DNA of 64,000 bases from Nocardioides alkalitolerans (GCA_038184435.1 CP116227.1:3749501-3813500), one strand, 5' to 3'. Positions 14,087 to 22,235 are shown, counted from the stretch's first letter. Notes: generated from the sequence alone by a model not told the origin. Program-made: numbers and translations.

Positions 14087-15511
14087 TTGGTGCCCGTGAC
14101 CGTCCCGCCCCCGCCCGAGCACGCCGCCCCGCCCGCGGGCACGCGGGTCGTGCTCGACGCCGGCGTGCGGCGCTACGGCGCCCTCCTCGTGGGGGGTGCG
14201 CCGGTGCGGGCCGTCCGGCTCGGCGCGGGCGGCGTCCGGCTGCTCGAGGCCGGGTCCTTCACGCTCGACGGCACGGCCGGTCGCGTCGGGCTCGCAGCGC
14301 AGCTGGTGGGGGCCGGGCTCGCGGCGTACGTCGCGGACGCACCGCCTCCGACCTGCGACGACGTGCTCGTCGTCGTGCCCGCCCACGAGCGGGCCGACGG
14401 TGTCGAGCGGCTGCTCACGACCCTCGGTGGCGCGGTGCCCGTGCTCGTCGTGGACGACGCCTCGCCCGATCCGGGGCCGCTCGCGGCCGTGGCGGCGCGG
14501 TACGGCGCGGACGTGCTCCGGCTGCCGGTGAACCTCGGCCCGGCGGGTGCGCGGAACGCCGGCCTCGCCGAGGCGCGGAGGCGGGGCGCGCCGTACGTCC
14601 TCTTCGTCGACTCCGACGTCGTCGTCACGGTGGACGCGCTGCGCCGGCTCCGCGCCGCCTTCGTCGACCCCGGGCTCGCCGTGGTCGCCCCCCGCATCCG
14701 CGGGCTGGTGGAGACGGGGTCGGCGCTGACGCGGTACGAGGCCGTCGCCTCCTCCCTCGACCGGGGCCCCCGCTCGGCGTTCGTGGCGCCCGGCACCGCC
14801 GTGGCGTACGTGCCGTCCGCGGTGCTCCTCGCGCGGGTCGCCGCGCTGGGGGAGGGCTTTGCGGCCGACCTGCGGGTGGGGGAGGACGTCGACCTCGTGT
14901 GGCGGCTGGTGCGGGCGGGCTGGCGGGTGCGGTACGACGCCGGGGCCACTGCCCGCCACGACCACCGCGTCGCCCTCGGGGCGTGGGCGCGCCGGCGGGC
15001 CGACTACGGCGGGAGCGCGGCCGTCCTCGCCGCGCGGCACGGCGACCTCGTCGCGCCCGCCGTGCTCGCCCCCCTCGGCGTCGCCCAAGTGACGGCCCTG
15101 CTGCTGCAGCGTCCGGTGCCGACGGCCGTCGCCGGGGCCGCGTCCGTCGTGGTGGCCGCCCGGCTCGCCGACAAGCTGGGCGGCGACGCCGACGCGCGCC
15201 GCACCGCGACCTCCCTCACGCTCCTCGCGACCTGGATGAACGTCGAGCAGGTCGCCACCGGCCTGCTCCGCCACCACTGGCCCCTCACCGTCGTGGCGCT
15301 CGCGACCTCCCGCCGGGTACGACGCCTGGTGGCTGCCGCCGTCGTCGCCGACACCGCGGCGGGCTGGGTGCGGCAGCGTCCGGCGATGGAGCCCGCGACG
15401 TACGCCGTGCTCCGCCGGCTCGACGACCTGGCCTACGGGTGGGGGGTCTGGCGCGGCACCGTGAGCGAACGCTCGGTGCGTTCCCTCCTCCCGGCGTGGC
15501 GGAGGTCGTAG
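14087..15511 (+). CDS. mftF: Mycofactocin glycosyltransferase MftF
   Basis: A 474-residue GT2-family enzyme that adds glucose units to the mycofactocin core. The nucleotide-sugar fold reads DVLVVVPAHERADGVERLL, VLVVDDASPDP, LPVNLGPAGARNAGL and FVDSDVVV (DxD) at about residues 90-185, and the MftF-specific blocks GTAVAYVPSAVLLAR and GEDVDLVWRLVRAGWRVRYD at about 235-285. Candidate starts are TTG 14087, GTG 14090 and GTG 14096 behind GAGGAGAA. Unlike in many genomes it is separated from mftA-E by about 6 kb and reads the opposite way, with a TetR gene overlapping its end. Confidence 0.9.
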   Translation: MVPVTVPPPPEHAAPPAGTRVVLDAGVRRYGALLVGGAPVRAVRLGAGGVRLLEAGSFTLDGTAGRVGLAAQLVGAGLAAYVADAPPPTCDDVLVVVPAHERADGVERLLTTLGGAVPVLVVDDASPDPGPLAAVAARYGADVLRLPVNLGPAGARNAGLAEARRRGAPYVLFVDSDVVVTVDALRRLRAAFVDPGLAVVAPRIRGLVETGSALTRYEAVASSLDRGPRSAFVAPGTAVAYVPSAVLLARVAALGEGFAADLRVGEDVDLVWRLVRAGWRVRYDAGATARHDHRVALGAWARRRADYGGSAAVLAARHGDLVAPAVLAPLGVAQVTALLLQRPVPTAVAGAASVVVAARLADKLGGDADARRTATSLTLLATWMNVEQVATGLLRHHWPLTVVALATSRRVRRLVAAAVVADTAAGWVRQRPAMEPATYAVLRRLDDLAYGWGVWRGTVSERSVRSLLPAWRRS

Positions 15512-15512
15512 G

Positions 15513-16130
15513 GTGCTCCGCATGGTTGCGGAGCCGCTGGAGTGGCGGAAGTACGACGACGCCGAGCTGCCCCGGGTCCTGGAGGCGGCGCTCGAGGCGT
15601 TCGCCAAGCACGGGTACCACGGCACCTCGATCCGGGAGCTGGCCTCCACGGCCGGCCTGTCGGTGCCGGGGCTGTACCACCACTACCCTTCGAAGCAGGA
15701 CATCCTCGTCGCCCTGCTCGAGGACGTCATGCGCGACCTCGTGCAGCGCACCGCCGCGGCGCTGGAGGAGGCCGGACCGTCCCCCGCGGCGCGCTTCGAC
15801 GCCTGGGTCGAGTGCCTCCTGCGCTTCCACATGTTCCGCACGAAGCACGCGTTCGTGACGTCCAGCGAGCTGCGGAGCCTCGAGGGCGCCAACCGCGACC
15901 GGATCGTGGAGCTGCGCGACGAGCTCCAGGCGATGCTCGACAGCGCCGTCGAGGACGGCGCGGCCGACGGCACCTTCGCCACGCCGTACCCCAAGGCCGC
16001 GAGCCGCGGCGTCACCGTGCTCTGCATCGGGGTGTCGTCCTGGTACCGCCCCGACGGGCCGCTGAGCCCCGAGGAGCTCGTGCACCGGCACCTCGTGCTG
16101 GCGCGCGGCGTCGTCAACGCGACGGAGTGA
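15513..16130 (+). CDS. TetR-family transcriptional regulator (downstream of mftF)
   Basis: A 205-residue repressor-type protein. The N-terminal HTH reads FAKHGYHGTSIRELASTAGLSVPGLYHHYPSKQDIL (split here: GTSIRELASTAGLSVPGLYH, then HYPSKQDIL), near residues 30-60. The C-terminal ligand-binding domain includes RFHMFRTKHAF and resembles regulators of lipid or steroid catabolism, though the ligand cannot be read. GTG 15513 begins 1 nt after the mftF stop with GGAGG 7 nt upstream; ATG 15522 is an alternative. Translational coupling with mftF suggests it adjusts the cofactor locus or genes that use it. Confidence 0.86.
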   Translation: MLRMVAEPLEWRKYDDAELPRVLEAALEAFAKHGYHGTSIRELASTAGLSVPGLYHHYPSKQDILVALLEDVMRDLVQRTAAALEEAGPSPAARFDAWVECLLRFHMFRTKHAFVTSSELRSLEGANRDRIVELRDELQAMLDSAVEDGAADGTFATPYPKAASRGVTVLCIGVSSWYRPDGPLSPEELVHRHLVLARGVVNATE

Positions 16131-16566
16131 CGCCCTCGCCGGCGGGCAGACGGTTCACGGCCCAGTAGACGGGCACGACCCCGCGCACGTCGCCGACGTC
16201 GTCGCGGAGCACGCCGATCTCGCTGCGGAACCGCTCTCCCGCGGTGGTCTCGCCGCGGAACGTGACGAGCGCGGTGCCGTCGTCCTGCAGGTCGACCTGG
16301 GTGGCGACGTCGCCGGTCGGCCCGGCGGGCACCCCGTCGAGGGTGCGCTCGCACAGCGAGACGGACGCGGACAGCTGGCAGACGTCGTCGGGCGGCAGCG
16401 CGAGCAGCTCGTCTGCCCACGCCTCGGCCTCCGCCACGGTGATGGCGTCGGGCGGGTCGGGCTTCGCCACGGCCGAGATCCCGGCGCTCGCCGCGACGCC
16501 CGCACCCGCGATCCCCAGCACGGCGGCGCCCAGCGCGAGGGTCCGGCGGATCGGGAACGTCGTCAT
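16114..16566 (-). CDS. Hypothetical secreted protein
   Basis: A 150-residue protein from ATG 16566, chosen because GGTGAG lies just upstream; the in-frame ATG at 16578 has no ribosome site. The N-terminus is a signal peptide (PIRRTLALGAAVLGIAGAG then VAASAG). The mature part has two Cys (DDVCQL and SLCERTL) that could pair, and a beta-rich segment VDLQDDGTALVTFRGETTAGERFRS. I do not recognise a family. Its 3' end overlaps the convergent TetR gene by 17 bp. Confidence 0.68.
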   Translation of the reverse strand: MTTFPIRRTLALGAAVLGIAGAGVAASAGISAVAKPDPPDAITVAEAEAWADELLALPPDDVCQLSASVSLCERTLDGVPAGPTGDVATQVDLQDDGTALVTFRGETTAGERFRSEIGVLRDDVGDVRGVVPVYWAVNRLPAGEGVTPSR

Positions 16567-16608
16567 GATGCTCACCATGGGGCGGGCCGAGCGCCCCCGG
16601 TGGAGTTC

Positions 16609-16657
16609 TGCGGAACAGATGCGGTTCCAGGGCCCTCCCAGGTGCATCCGTTCCGCA
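16609..16657. repeat. Inverted repeat between divergent hypothetical genes
   Basis: TGCGGAACAGATGC (16609-16622) is matched by GCATCCGTTCCGCA (16644-16657), 13 of 14 bases pairing, around a 21-bp centre that contains GGGCCC. A second hairpin, GCCGTCGGC/GCCGACGGC, sits at 16707-16744. Neither falls in a gene I can support. Confidence 0.5.
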
Positions 16658-16706
16658 AGACATGGGGACCAGCCGGGCCCGGTGTCGACAAATCGGTGGC
16701 GACGCA

Positions 16707-16744
16707 GCCGTCGGCAGCGCATCCTGCTCTACTCGGCCGACGGC
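16707..16744. repeat. Hairpin GCCGTCGGC/GCCGACGGC upstream of 16801 gene
   Basis: A perfect 9-bp stem with a 20-nt loop, ending 57 bp before the ATG of the next gene. It may lie in that gene's leader. Confidence 0.35.
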
Positions 16745-16800
16745 GCCGGGGGGTGGTGCGAGGCCGACTCGCGACGGCCGGTCCGGCCCGGAGGCCCACG

Positions 16801-17397
16801 ATGGTCTACCTGCAGTTCTTCAGCGACTACACCGAGCACCCGTTGTGGCTCCGCGGACCCGCTTGGGACGACGTCGGGCACGCCGATGCCGACGAGCTCG
16901 GGCTGAGCGCTCCCTTGCAGGAGGACCTCGCCGACTGGTGCAACCGCGAGGACGGCGACGACCAGCTGCGCGACGGCTTGCTCGGCCACCTGGTGCGCGC
17001 CCTCGACCTCGCGCGACGGGTCCAGCTCGAGCTGGGCGGTGAGCACGAGGTGTGGCGCTGCGAGTCGGGGCGGCACGAGCTGCTGCTGGCCCTGCCGGGC
17101 GAGGGCGCGGACCTCCTCCGGTTCGAGGCCGGTCGGCCGGTGCGATTGCCGATCCGGACCCTCGCCGTATCGGTCCCGACCCGTCGCCGCATCCACCGGT
17201 GGCGCGCGCAGCGCCGTCACGCCGACGGCCTGCCGGGCGATGCGTCGTGGCGCGCGGAGGGCCTGTCGATCGCGGCCGCGATCCAGGAGGAGGTGGGCCT
17301 CGACGCAGTGGTCGGCTACCGCGGCGGTCGGACGGAAGAGCCGCCGCGGGCCCCGGTCCCGCCCTGGCTCCGGGGAGGGCAGTGGCGCGCCTACTAG
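16801..17397 (+). CDS. Hypothetical protein, 198 aa
   Basis: ATG 16801 has GGAGG 6 nt upstream. The protein starts MVYLQFFSDYTEHPLWLRGP and is soluble, with acidic first and basic middle parts (TRRRIHRWRAQRRHADG) and no signal peptide or membrane helix. DDQLRDGLLGHLVRALDLAR looks helical. I do not recognise a family. Its stop shares CTAG with the stop of the convergent SDR gene, so the two genes overlap by 4 bp at their ends. The clean ribosome site and high-GC codon positions support it as real. Confidence 0.65.
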   Translation: MVYLQFFSDYTEHPLWLRGPAWDDVGHADADELGLSAPLQEDLADWCNREDGDDQLRDGLLGHLVRALDLARRVQLELGGEHEVWRCESGRHELLLALPGEGADLLRFEAGRPVRLPIRTLAVSVPTRRRIHRWRAQRRHADGLPGDASWRAEGLSIAAAIQEEVGLDAVVGYRGGRTEEPPRAPVPPWLRGGQWRAY

Positions 17398-18131
17398 ATG
17401 CCGAAGCCCCCGTCGGCGTTGACGACCGACCCGTGGAGGGCCGCGCCCGCCGGCGAGCAGCAGAGTGCGACGACATCGGCGACCTCGGCCGGCTCGAGCG
17501 GTCGGCGGAGGCCCTGGTGGCGGGCGAGCTCGTCGATGCCGTCCTCGCCCGCGAGGCCGTAGAGCGCCGCGGTCGCCTCGAGCATCGGCGTGCGGGTCGC
17601 GCCGGGCGAGACGGCGATCGCCGCGACGCCGGTGCCGGCGAGGTCGGCGGCGAGCCCGCGGACGATCCCGACGACGGCGTGCTTCACGGCCGTGTAGGCC
17701 GCCAGCCCGAACAGCCCGTGCTCGCCCGCGGCCGAGGCGATGCCGACGAAACGGGCGAGGTGCGGCTCGGGAGAGGCCAGCAGGTGGGGGACCGTGGCGG
17801 CGGCGGTCGTCCACACGCCCTTGGCGTCCACCTCCCACAGCTCGTCGAGCACCTCGTCGGGGGTGGCCCAGAGCGGGCTGCCACCGCCGACCACGGCGGC
17901 CGCGGCGACGACGGCGTCGAGCCGGCCCCGCCGGGCCACGACGTCCGCGGCGAGCTGGCGCAGCGCCGTACCGTCCCGCACGTCGACGACGTGCGCCTCC
18001 GCGCAGGGCGCGGCGACGGGTGCGACGTCGACGCCGACGACGTCGTAGCCGTCGCGGGCCAGTGCCGCGAGGATCGCCGTGCCCATCCCCCCGGCGGCAC
18101 CGGTGACGAGAGCGACGCGGCGGTCGGTCAC
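17394..18131 (-). CDS. Mycofactocin-associated SDR oxidoreductase
   Basis: A 245-residue Rossmann dehydrogenase. TGAAGGMGTAI near residue 9 is the nucleotide-binding loop, Ser is in GIASAAGEHG, and the catalytic YTAVK follows. GTG 18131 overlaps the mftE stop by 4 bp, making it the last gene of the mftA-B-C-D-E operon. SDR families found only next to mft genes are known (mycofactocin-coupled SDR); such enzymes bind NAD(H) tightly and use mycofactocin to take up the electrons. The substrate, probably a secondary alcohol, cannot be deduced. Confidence 0.85.
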   Translation of the reverse strand: MTDRRVALVTGAAGGMGTAILAALARDGYDVVGVDVAPVAAPCAEAHVVDVRDGTALRQLAADVVARRGRLDAVVAAAAVVGGGSPLWATPDEVLDELWEVDAKGVWTTAAATVPHLLASPEPHLARFVGIASAAGEHGLFGLAAYTAVKHAVVGIVRGLAADLAGTGVAAIAVSPGATRTPMLEATAALYGLAGEDGIDELARHQGLRRPLEPAEVADVVALCCSPAGAALHGSVVNADGGFGI

Positions 18132-18874
18132 GCCTGCACCGGTACGCGGCCCGCGGCCCGCGCCGCGGGTGCGGCCAGGTGTCCCCGGGCGTCGGGAGCG
18201 GCGTGGCGGACGCGTTGGAGCACGTCGCGCACGAGCTCGGCGACGAGGCAGCGGCCCTCGTCGGCGGTCGCACCGGTCGGGTCGCCGAGCACGCCGTTGG
18301 CGGAGACGGCCTTGACCCCGCCGCTCATCAACGTCGGCAGGATCTCCGTCAGGCTGCCGGTGTTGCCCACCTCGGCGCGGCGGAGGTCGACCGCGGTGGG
18401 GCGCAGGTGGAGCATGATCGAGGTCTCGGTGCGGCCCGCGTGGAGGTCGACGTCCTCGGTCGCGCAGGCGACCCAGGCGGTGTCGTGCCCCTCCTCGCGC
18501 AGCTGCCGCACGGCCTTCTCGAGCGCGAACACGTTGCCGCCGTGGGCGTTCACGAAGACGACGCGCGGGGTCCACAGCTCGGCCGAGCGCACCAGCTCGA
18601 CGAGCAGCGTGGCGAGCGCGTCGGTGCCGATCGACAGCGTGCCCGGGAAGCCGTGGTGCTCGCCCGACGCGGCGAACAGCAGGGGCGGGGCGACGAGCAC
18701 CGACACCTCGTCGAGGAGGTGCACCGCCACGCGCGCCGCGACCTCGGCGGCGATGACGCCGTCGGTGTCGAGGGGCAGGTGGGGGCCGTGCTGCTCGATC
18801 GAGCCGACCGGCACCAGGAGGAGCGTGCCGGGCTCGACGTCCGGCCACGTGCGGGACGACAGGGCGGGGGTCAT
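18128..18874 (-). CDS. mftE: Mycofactocin peptidase MftE (creatininase family)
   Basis: A 248-residue metallopeptidase that releases the C-terminal Val-Tyr dipeptide from the modified MftA peptide. Metal-binding motifs are clear: PVGSIEQHGPHLPLDTD near residue 24 (Glu, His, Asp), SGEHHGFPGTLSIG near 70, and VNAHGGN near 110. ATG 18874 overlaps the mftD stop by 4 bp, so the peptidase is made together with MftD, which acts on its product. Confidence 0.95.
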   Translation of the reverse strand: MTPALSSRTWPDVEPGTLLLVPVGSIEQHGPHLPLDTDGVIAAEVAARVAVHLLDEVSVLVAPPLLFAASGEHHGFPGTLSIGTDALATLLVELVRSAELWTPRVVFVNAHGGNVFALEKAVRQLREEGHDTAWVACATEDVDLHAGRTETSIMLHLRPTAVDLRRAEVGNTGSLTEILPTLMSGGVKAVSANGVLGDPTGATADEGRCLVAELVRDVLQRVRHAAPDARGHLAAPAARAAGRVPVQA

Positions 18875-20097
18875 GGTGCGCCCAGCGTGCGGTGGAAGCC
18901 CTCGGGCACGAGCAGGTGCTCGGGCGTCAGGTCGTGGATCGACGCGACGCCCATGCCCCGCAGCGCCGAGTCGACACCCATGCGGAGCACGTCGAGGACG
19001 TTCCCCACGCCCTGCTCGCCGTTGGCCGCGAGGCCCCACAGGTAGGCGCGGCCGATGAGCACCGCGCGGGCCCCGAGGGCGACCGCCTTGACGACGTCGG
19101 AGCCGCGGCGGATGCCGCCGTCGATGACGACCTCGAGGTCGTCGCCGACCCGCGAGGCGATCGGGTGGAGCATGCGGATCGCGGCCGGGGTGCCGTCGAG
19201 GTTGTTGCCGCCGTGGTTGGAGACGGAGATGGAGTCCACGCCGGCGTCGACGGCGCGGAGCGCGTCGTCGACCCGGCTGACGCCCTTGAGGATGAAGGGC
19301 TTGCCACCGGAGATCTGCTTCCACTGCTCGCGCATCCACGCGACGTCGTCCCACGACGGCGGCTCGGTGTTCATCCACTCGTAGTAGGCCCCGAAGAACG
19401 TCGGGCCCGCGATGCCGCCCGGGGGCGCCAGGTTGGGGGCCGTCAGGTCGGGGATCATGCCGGTCTTGCCGAAGGTCCACAGCCAGCGCGGCTTCGTGGC
19501 CACCTTCGGCGCGAACCGCACCATCGTCTTGAGGTCGACCTTCTCGGGGATCTCGGGGGAGCCCCAGTCGCGGCCGATCGAGAACGACCAGTCGGTGGTG
19601 GCGATGAGGCCGAGCGCGCCGGCGTCCTGCGCCCGCTGCATGCGGTGGAGCATGATGTCGCGCTCGCCGGTCCAGTACATCTGGAAGAACGTGCGCGCCC
19701 CCGTCTCGGTGACCTCCTCGACGGACTTCGACGCGAAGTTCGACAGGCCCATGAGCGTGCCGCGGTCCCGGGCGGCCCGGGCGACCGCGACCTCGCCGTC
19801 GGGGTGCACGGCCTGCACGCCGGTGGGCGAGATGACGACCGGCTGCGAGATCTCCTGCCCCCAGAGGGTGGTGCTCTGCGACCGCTCCTTCTTCTGGCCC
19901 GCGACGACCGGCTGGAGGCCGATCTCGGCGAAGGCCGCCTGGTTGTCCCCGGCGGACTGACCGCGCTCCGAGCCGGCGACGAGCGCGCCGTACACGGGCT
20001 GCGGCAGGCGCTTGCGCGCCCGCTCCTGGGCGACGGCGACGGACTCGAACCAGGGGTTCTGCTTCCAGGGGTTGCTCAGCCACTCGGGCTTGGCCAT
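18871..20097 (-). CDS. mftD: Mycofactocin oxidase/deaminase MftD (FMN-dependent)
   Basis: A 408-residue member of the alpha-hydroxy-acid oxidase (lactate dehydrogenase-like) family. It deaminates the Val-Tyr-derived AHDP intermediate to give pre-mycofactocin. FMN-site blocks are SNFASKSVEEV, FQMYW, KGVSRVDDALRAVDAG, SVSNHGGNNLDG and DGGIRRGSDVVKA. ATG 20097 has AGGAGA 6 nt upstream. A strong 14-bp hairpin lies in the 106-bp gap to mftC, so its level may differ from that of MftA-C. Confidence 0.94.
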   Translation of the reverse strand: MAKPEWLSNPWKQNPWFESVAVAQERARKRLPQPVYGALVAGSERGQSAGDNQAAFAEIGLQPVVAGQKKERSQSTTLWGQEISQPVVISPTGVQAVHPDGEVAVARAARDRGTLMGLSNFASKSVEEVTETGARTFFQMYWTGERDIMLHRMQRAQDAGALGLIATTDWSFSIGRDWGSPEIPEKVDLKTMVRFAPKVATKPRWLWTFGKTGMIPDLTAPNLAPPGGIAGPTFFGAYYEWMNTEPPSWDDVAWMREQWKQISGGKPFILKGVSRVDDALRAVDAGVDSISVSNHGGNNLDGTPAAIRMLHPIASRVGDDLEVVIDGGIRRGSDVVKAVALGARAVLIGRAYLWGLAANGEQGVGNVLDVLRMGVDSALRGMGVASIHDLTPEHLLVPEGFHRTLGAP

Positions 20098-20118
20098 GGG
20101 TCTCTCCTGCGGTGGTGT

Positions 20119-20159
20119 GCCGGCGGGCGCGCGTGGTCGGCGCAGGCGCGCCCGCCGGC
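20119..20159 (-). terminator. Intercistronic hairpin between mftC and mftD
   Basis: GCCGGCGGGCGCGC (20119-20132) pairs perfectly with GCGCGCCCGCCGGC (20146-20159) around a 13-nt loop. There is no U-run, and mftD still has its own ribosome site downstream. It is likely to be an attenuator or RNA-stability element dividing the operon. Confidence 0.5.
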
Positions 20160-20203
20160 GGATCGGGGGTGGGGTGCTCGGGGTGCTCGGGTACGGCGCG
20201 GGG

Positions 20204-21574
20204 TCAGCACCCGCAGGCGCCGGAGGCGCAGCCGCCCCCGCCGCCCAGGGCACCGGTGCCCGGGTCGAAGCCCGCGAGCGGGCTCTCGGCGCACGCCGAG
20301 ACGGGCATGCCGCGGGGGGTGAGAGCGGCCTCGAGGTCCTCGGGGCGGCGACCCAGCTGCAGCATCACCGGCTGGTTGCGGGTGGGGTTCTTCTTCGAGT
20401 GGTCCTGGCTGGACTCCGGGATGACGCGACCGCCGGCCGCGTTCATCGACGCGAGGGCGGACTCGCCGTAGCCCTGCACGCACTCGGGGTCGGGACCGTC
20501 GAGCGGGAGCCCGGTGAAGAACTTGGCGGCCATGCAGCCCCCGCGGCAGGCGTCGAAGAAGGAGCACTTCGCGCACGCGCCGCCGGTCTGCGGGGCCCGC
20601 AGGTCCTGGAACAGCTCGGACTTCTGCCAGACCTGCTGGAAGCCGCCGTCGGTGAGGATGTTGCCGGCGTGGAAGTTGTCGTGGATCGCGAACGGGCAGG
20701 CGTAGACGTCGCCGATCGGGTCGATCAGGCAGACCACGCGGCCCGCGCCGCACAGGTTGAGGCCCGGCAGCGACTCGCCGAACGCGGCGAGGTGGAAGAA
20801 GGAGTCACCGGTGAGGACGTTCTCGCCGTTGGCCATCAGCCAGTCGTACAGCTCGCGCTGCTGCTCGGGGAGCGGGTGCAGCTCGTCCCACACGTCGGCG
20901 CCGCGGCCCGAGGGGCGGAGCCGGGTGAGGCGGAGCATCGCGCCGTACTGGTCGGCGATCGCCTTGAACTCGTCGAGCTGGCCGATGTTCTGGCGCGTGC
21001 AGACGACGGAGATCTTCGCGTCGGAGAAGCCGGCGGCCTGGAGGTTCTCCAGCGCACGGATCGCGGTGTCGAACGAGCCGGGGCCGCGGACGTAGTCGTT
21101 GACCTCCGCGGTCGCGCCGTCGAGGGAGATCTGGATGTCGACGTACCCGTTCATGGCGGGCGAGGCGAGGAACTCGGCGCGCTCCTTGTTCAGCCGCACG
21201 CCGTTGGTGGAGAACTTCACGCCGACGTTGTGCTCGATGGAGTACTCGAGCAGCTCCCAGAAGTCGGGGCGGATCGTGGGCTCGCCGCCGCCGATGTTGA
21301 TGTAGAAGACCTGCATGCGCTGCAGCTCGTCGATGACGGCCTTCGCCTGGTCGGTCGACAGCTCGCGGGGGTCGCGGCGGCCGGAGCTGGAGAGGCAGTG
21401 GGCGCACTCGAGGTTGCAGGCGTAGGTGAGCTCCCACGTCAGGCAGATCGGCGCGTCGAGACCGAGCTCGAACTGGTCGACGAGGCGGTCGCCGCGGGGC
21501 GTCCGGTCGCCGGTCGTCGGGAGCAGCTGGCCGATCCGGGTGCTGGGGCCGGGGCGCTCGGGGGCGATCGTCAT
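20204..21574 (-). CDS. mftC: Mycofactocin radical SAM maturase MftC
   Basis: A 456-residue radical SAM/SPASM enzyme that decarboxylates the C-terminal Tyr of MftA and cross-links it to the neighbouring Val. The [4Fe-4S] motif is C53-x3-C57-x2-C60 (YACNLECAHC). GGGEPTIRPDFW follows, and the SPASM cysteines lie in NLCGAGRVVCLID, YACPFAIHD and CAKCSFFDACRGGC. ATG 21574 overlaps the mftB stop (ATGA). The C-terminus is odd: after the normal end near PVMLQLGRRPEDL it carries about 45 extra residues that finish in a Gly/Cys tail, GGGGGCASGACGC, absent from the mycobacterial enzyme as I remember it. Confidence 0.97.
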   Translation of the reverse strand: MTIAPERPGPSTRIGQLLPTTGDRTPRGDRLVDQFELGLDAPICLTWELTYACNLECAHCLSSSGRRDPRELSTDQAKAVIDELQRMQVFYINIGGGEPTIRPDFWELLEYSIEHNVGVKFSTNGVRLNKERAEFLASPAMNGYVDIQISLDGATAEVNDYVRGPGSFDTAIRALENLQAAGFSDAKISVVCTRQNIGQLDEFKAIADQYGAMLRLTRLRPSGRGADVWDELHPLPEQQRELYDWLMANGENVLTGDSFFHLAAFGESLPGLNLCGAGRVVCLIDPIGDVYACPFAIHDNFHAGNILTDGGFQQVWQKSELFQDLRAPQTGGACAKCSFFDACRGGCMAAKFFTGLPLDGPDPECVQGYGESALASMNAAGGRVIPESSQDHSKKNPTRNQPVMLQLGRRPEDLEAALTPRGMPVSACAESPLAGFDPGTGALGGGGGCASGACGC

Positions 21575-21888
21575 GCTGCGGCTCCTTCGGTCGGGCGCGG
21601 GCGGATCATGTCGGTGCGGGCGAGGCCCTGCAGGGCCGCGAGGTAGCCGGGCCACTGGGCCTCCGGCACCGCGGCGGCCGCGAGGGCGGCGGCCACGTCG
21701 GGCTCGTCGGCGAGCGCGCGCACCACGGTGACGAGCTCGGGACGTTTGAGGAAGGTCAGCTTGCGGTTGCCGAAGTGGTAGGCGAGCGCCCCGAACGGCT
21801 CGGGCCGCAGCGCCACCGCGGGCGAGATGGCCCACGGCTGGTCGAGTCGCACGGCGTCGGGGGCCGAGCTGTCCGGGGCGTCGCTCAT
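21571..21888 (-). CDS. mftB: Mycofactocin peptide chaperone MftB (PqqD-like)
   Basis: A 105-residue RiPP recognition element that holds the MftA precursor for MftC. It reads PWAISPAVALRPEPFGALAYHFGNRKLTFLK in two parts: PWAISPAVALRPEPFGALAY, then HFGNRKLTFLKRPELVTVVRAL broken after 20, which is the MftB winged-helix pattern. AGGAGA precedes ATG 21888. The gene lies 24 bp after mftA and overlaps mftC. Confidence 0.95.
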   Translation of the reverse strand: MSDAPDSSAPDAVRLDQPWAISPAVALRPEPFGALAYHFGNRKLTFLKRPELVTVVRALADEPDVAAALAAAAVPEAQWPGYLAALQGLARTDMIRPRPTEGAAA

Positions 21889-21912
21889 CGCAGGTCTCCT
21901 GGGCTCGTCGGC

Positions 21913-22011
21913 TCAGTACACGCCGCACATGCCGTCGATCGAGACTTCCTCGATCAGCATGTCGGCGCTCAGGTCGGTCTGCGTCTCGACGGACTCCTGG
22001 GGCTTGCTCAT
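21913..22011 (-). CDS. mftA: Mycofactocin precursor peptide MftA
   Basis: A 32-residue precursor whose last eight residues, IDGMCGVY, are the MftA signature; the terminal Val-Tyr becomes the cofactor. ATG 22011 was chosen over ATG 22017 because GAGGAG lies 6 nt upstream of the former and would abut the latter. It is the first gene of the mftA-B-C-D-E-SDR operon and faces mftR across a spacer with a 48-bp imperfect palindrome. Confidence 0.97.
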   Translation of the reverse strand: MSKPQESVETQTDLSADMLIEEVSIDGMCGVY

Positions 22012-22075
22012 GCGCATCTCCTCACGGTGTCGGTGCGGGGTGGCGAGCCCCCCGCGTGTGCCGTGCGCCACAGTA

Positions 22076-22123
22076 ATGACACGGAGTGCCACTTGGGAAG
22101 AGGCAAGCGACACCTGGTGTCAT
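22076..22123. promoter_or_regulatory. Large palindrome in the mftA-mftR spacer, candidate MftR operator
   Basis: ATGACACGGAGTGCCACTTG (22076-22095) and its partner CAAGCGACACCTGGTGTCAT (22104-22123) pair at 15 of 20 positions around an 8-bp centre. It lies between the divergent mftA and mftR start codons, where a TetR-type repressor is expected to bind. MftR is known to repress mft expression in mycobacteria; that this palindrome is its site is inference. Confidence 0.55.
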
Positions 22124-22235
22124 AACTGCCTGGTCGGGCAGGTGCGACCCCGTCGCCTTCCCGGCGCGAGGGGGCGCGTGGTGGGATTCGCGAGGCCGGC
22201 GTTCCCGGCCGTGCCGGCGGCGGAAGGAGGCAGCG

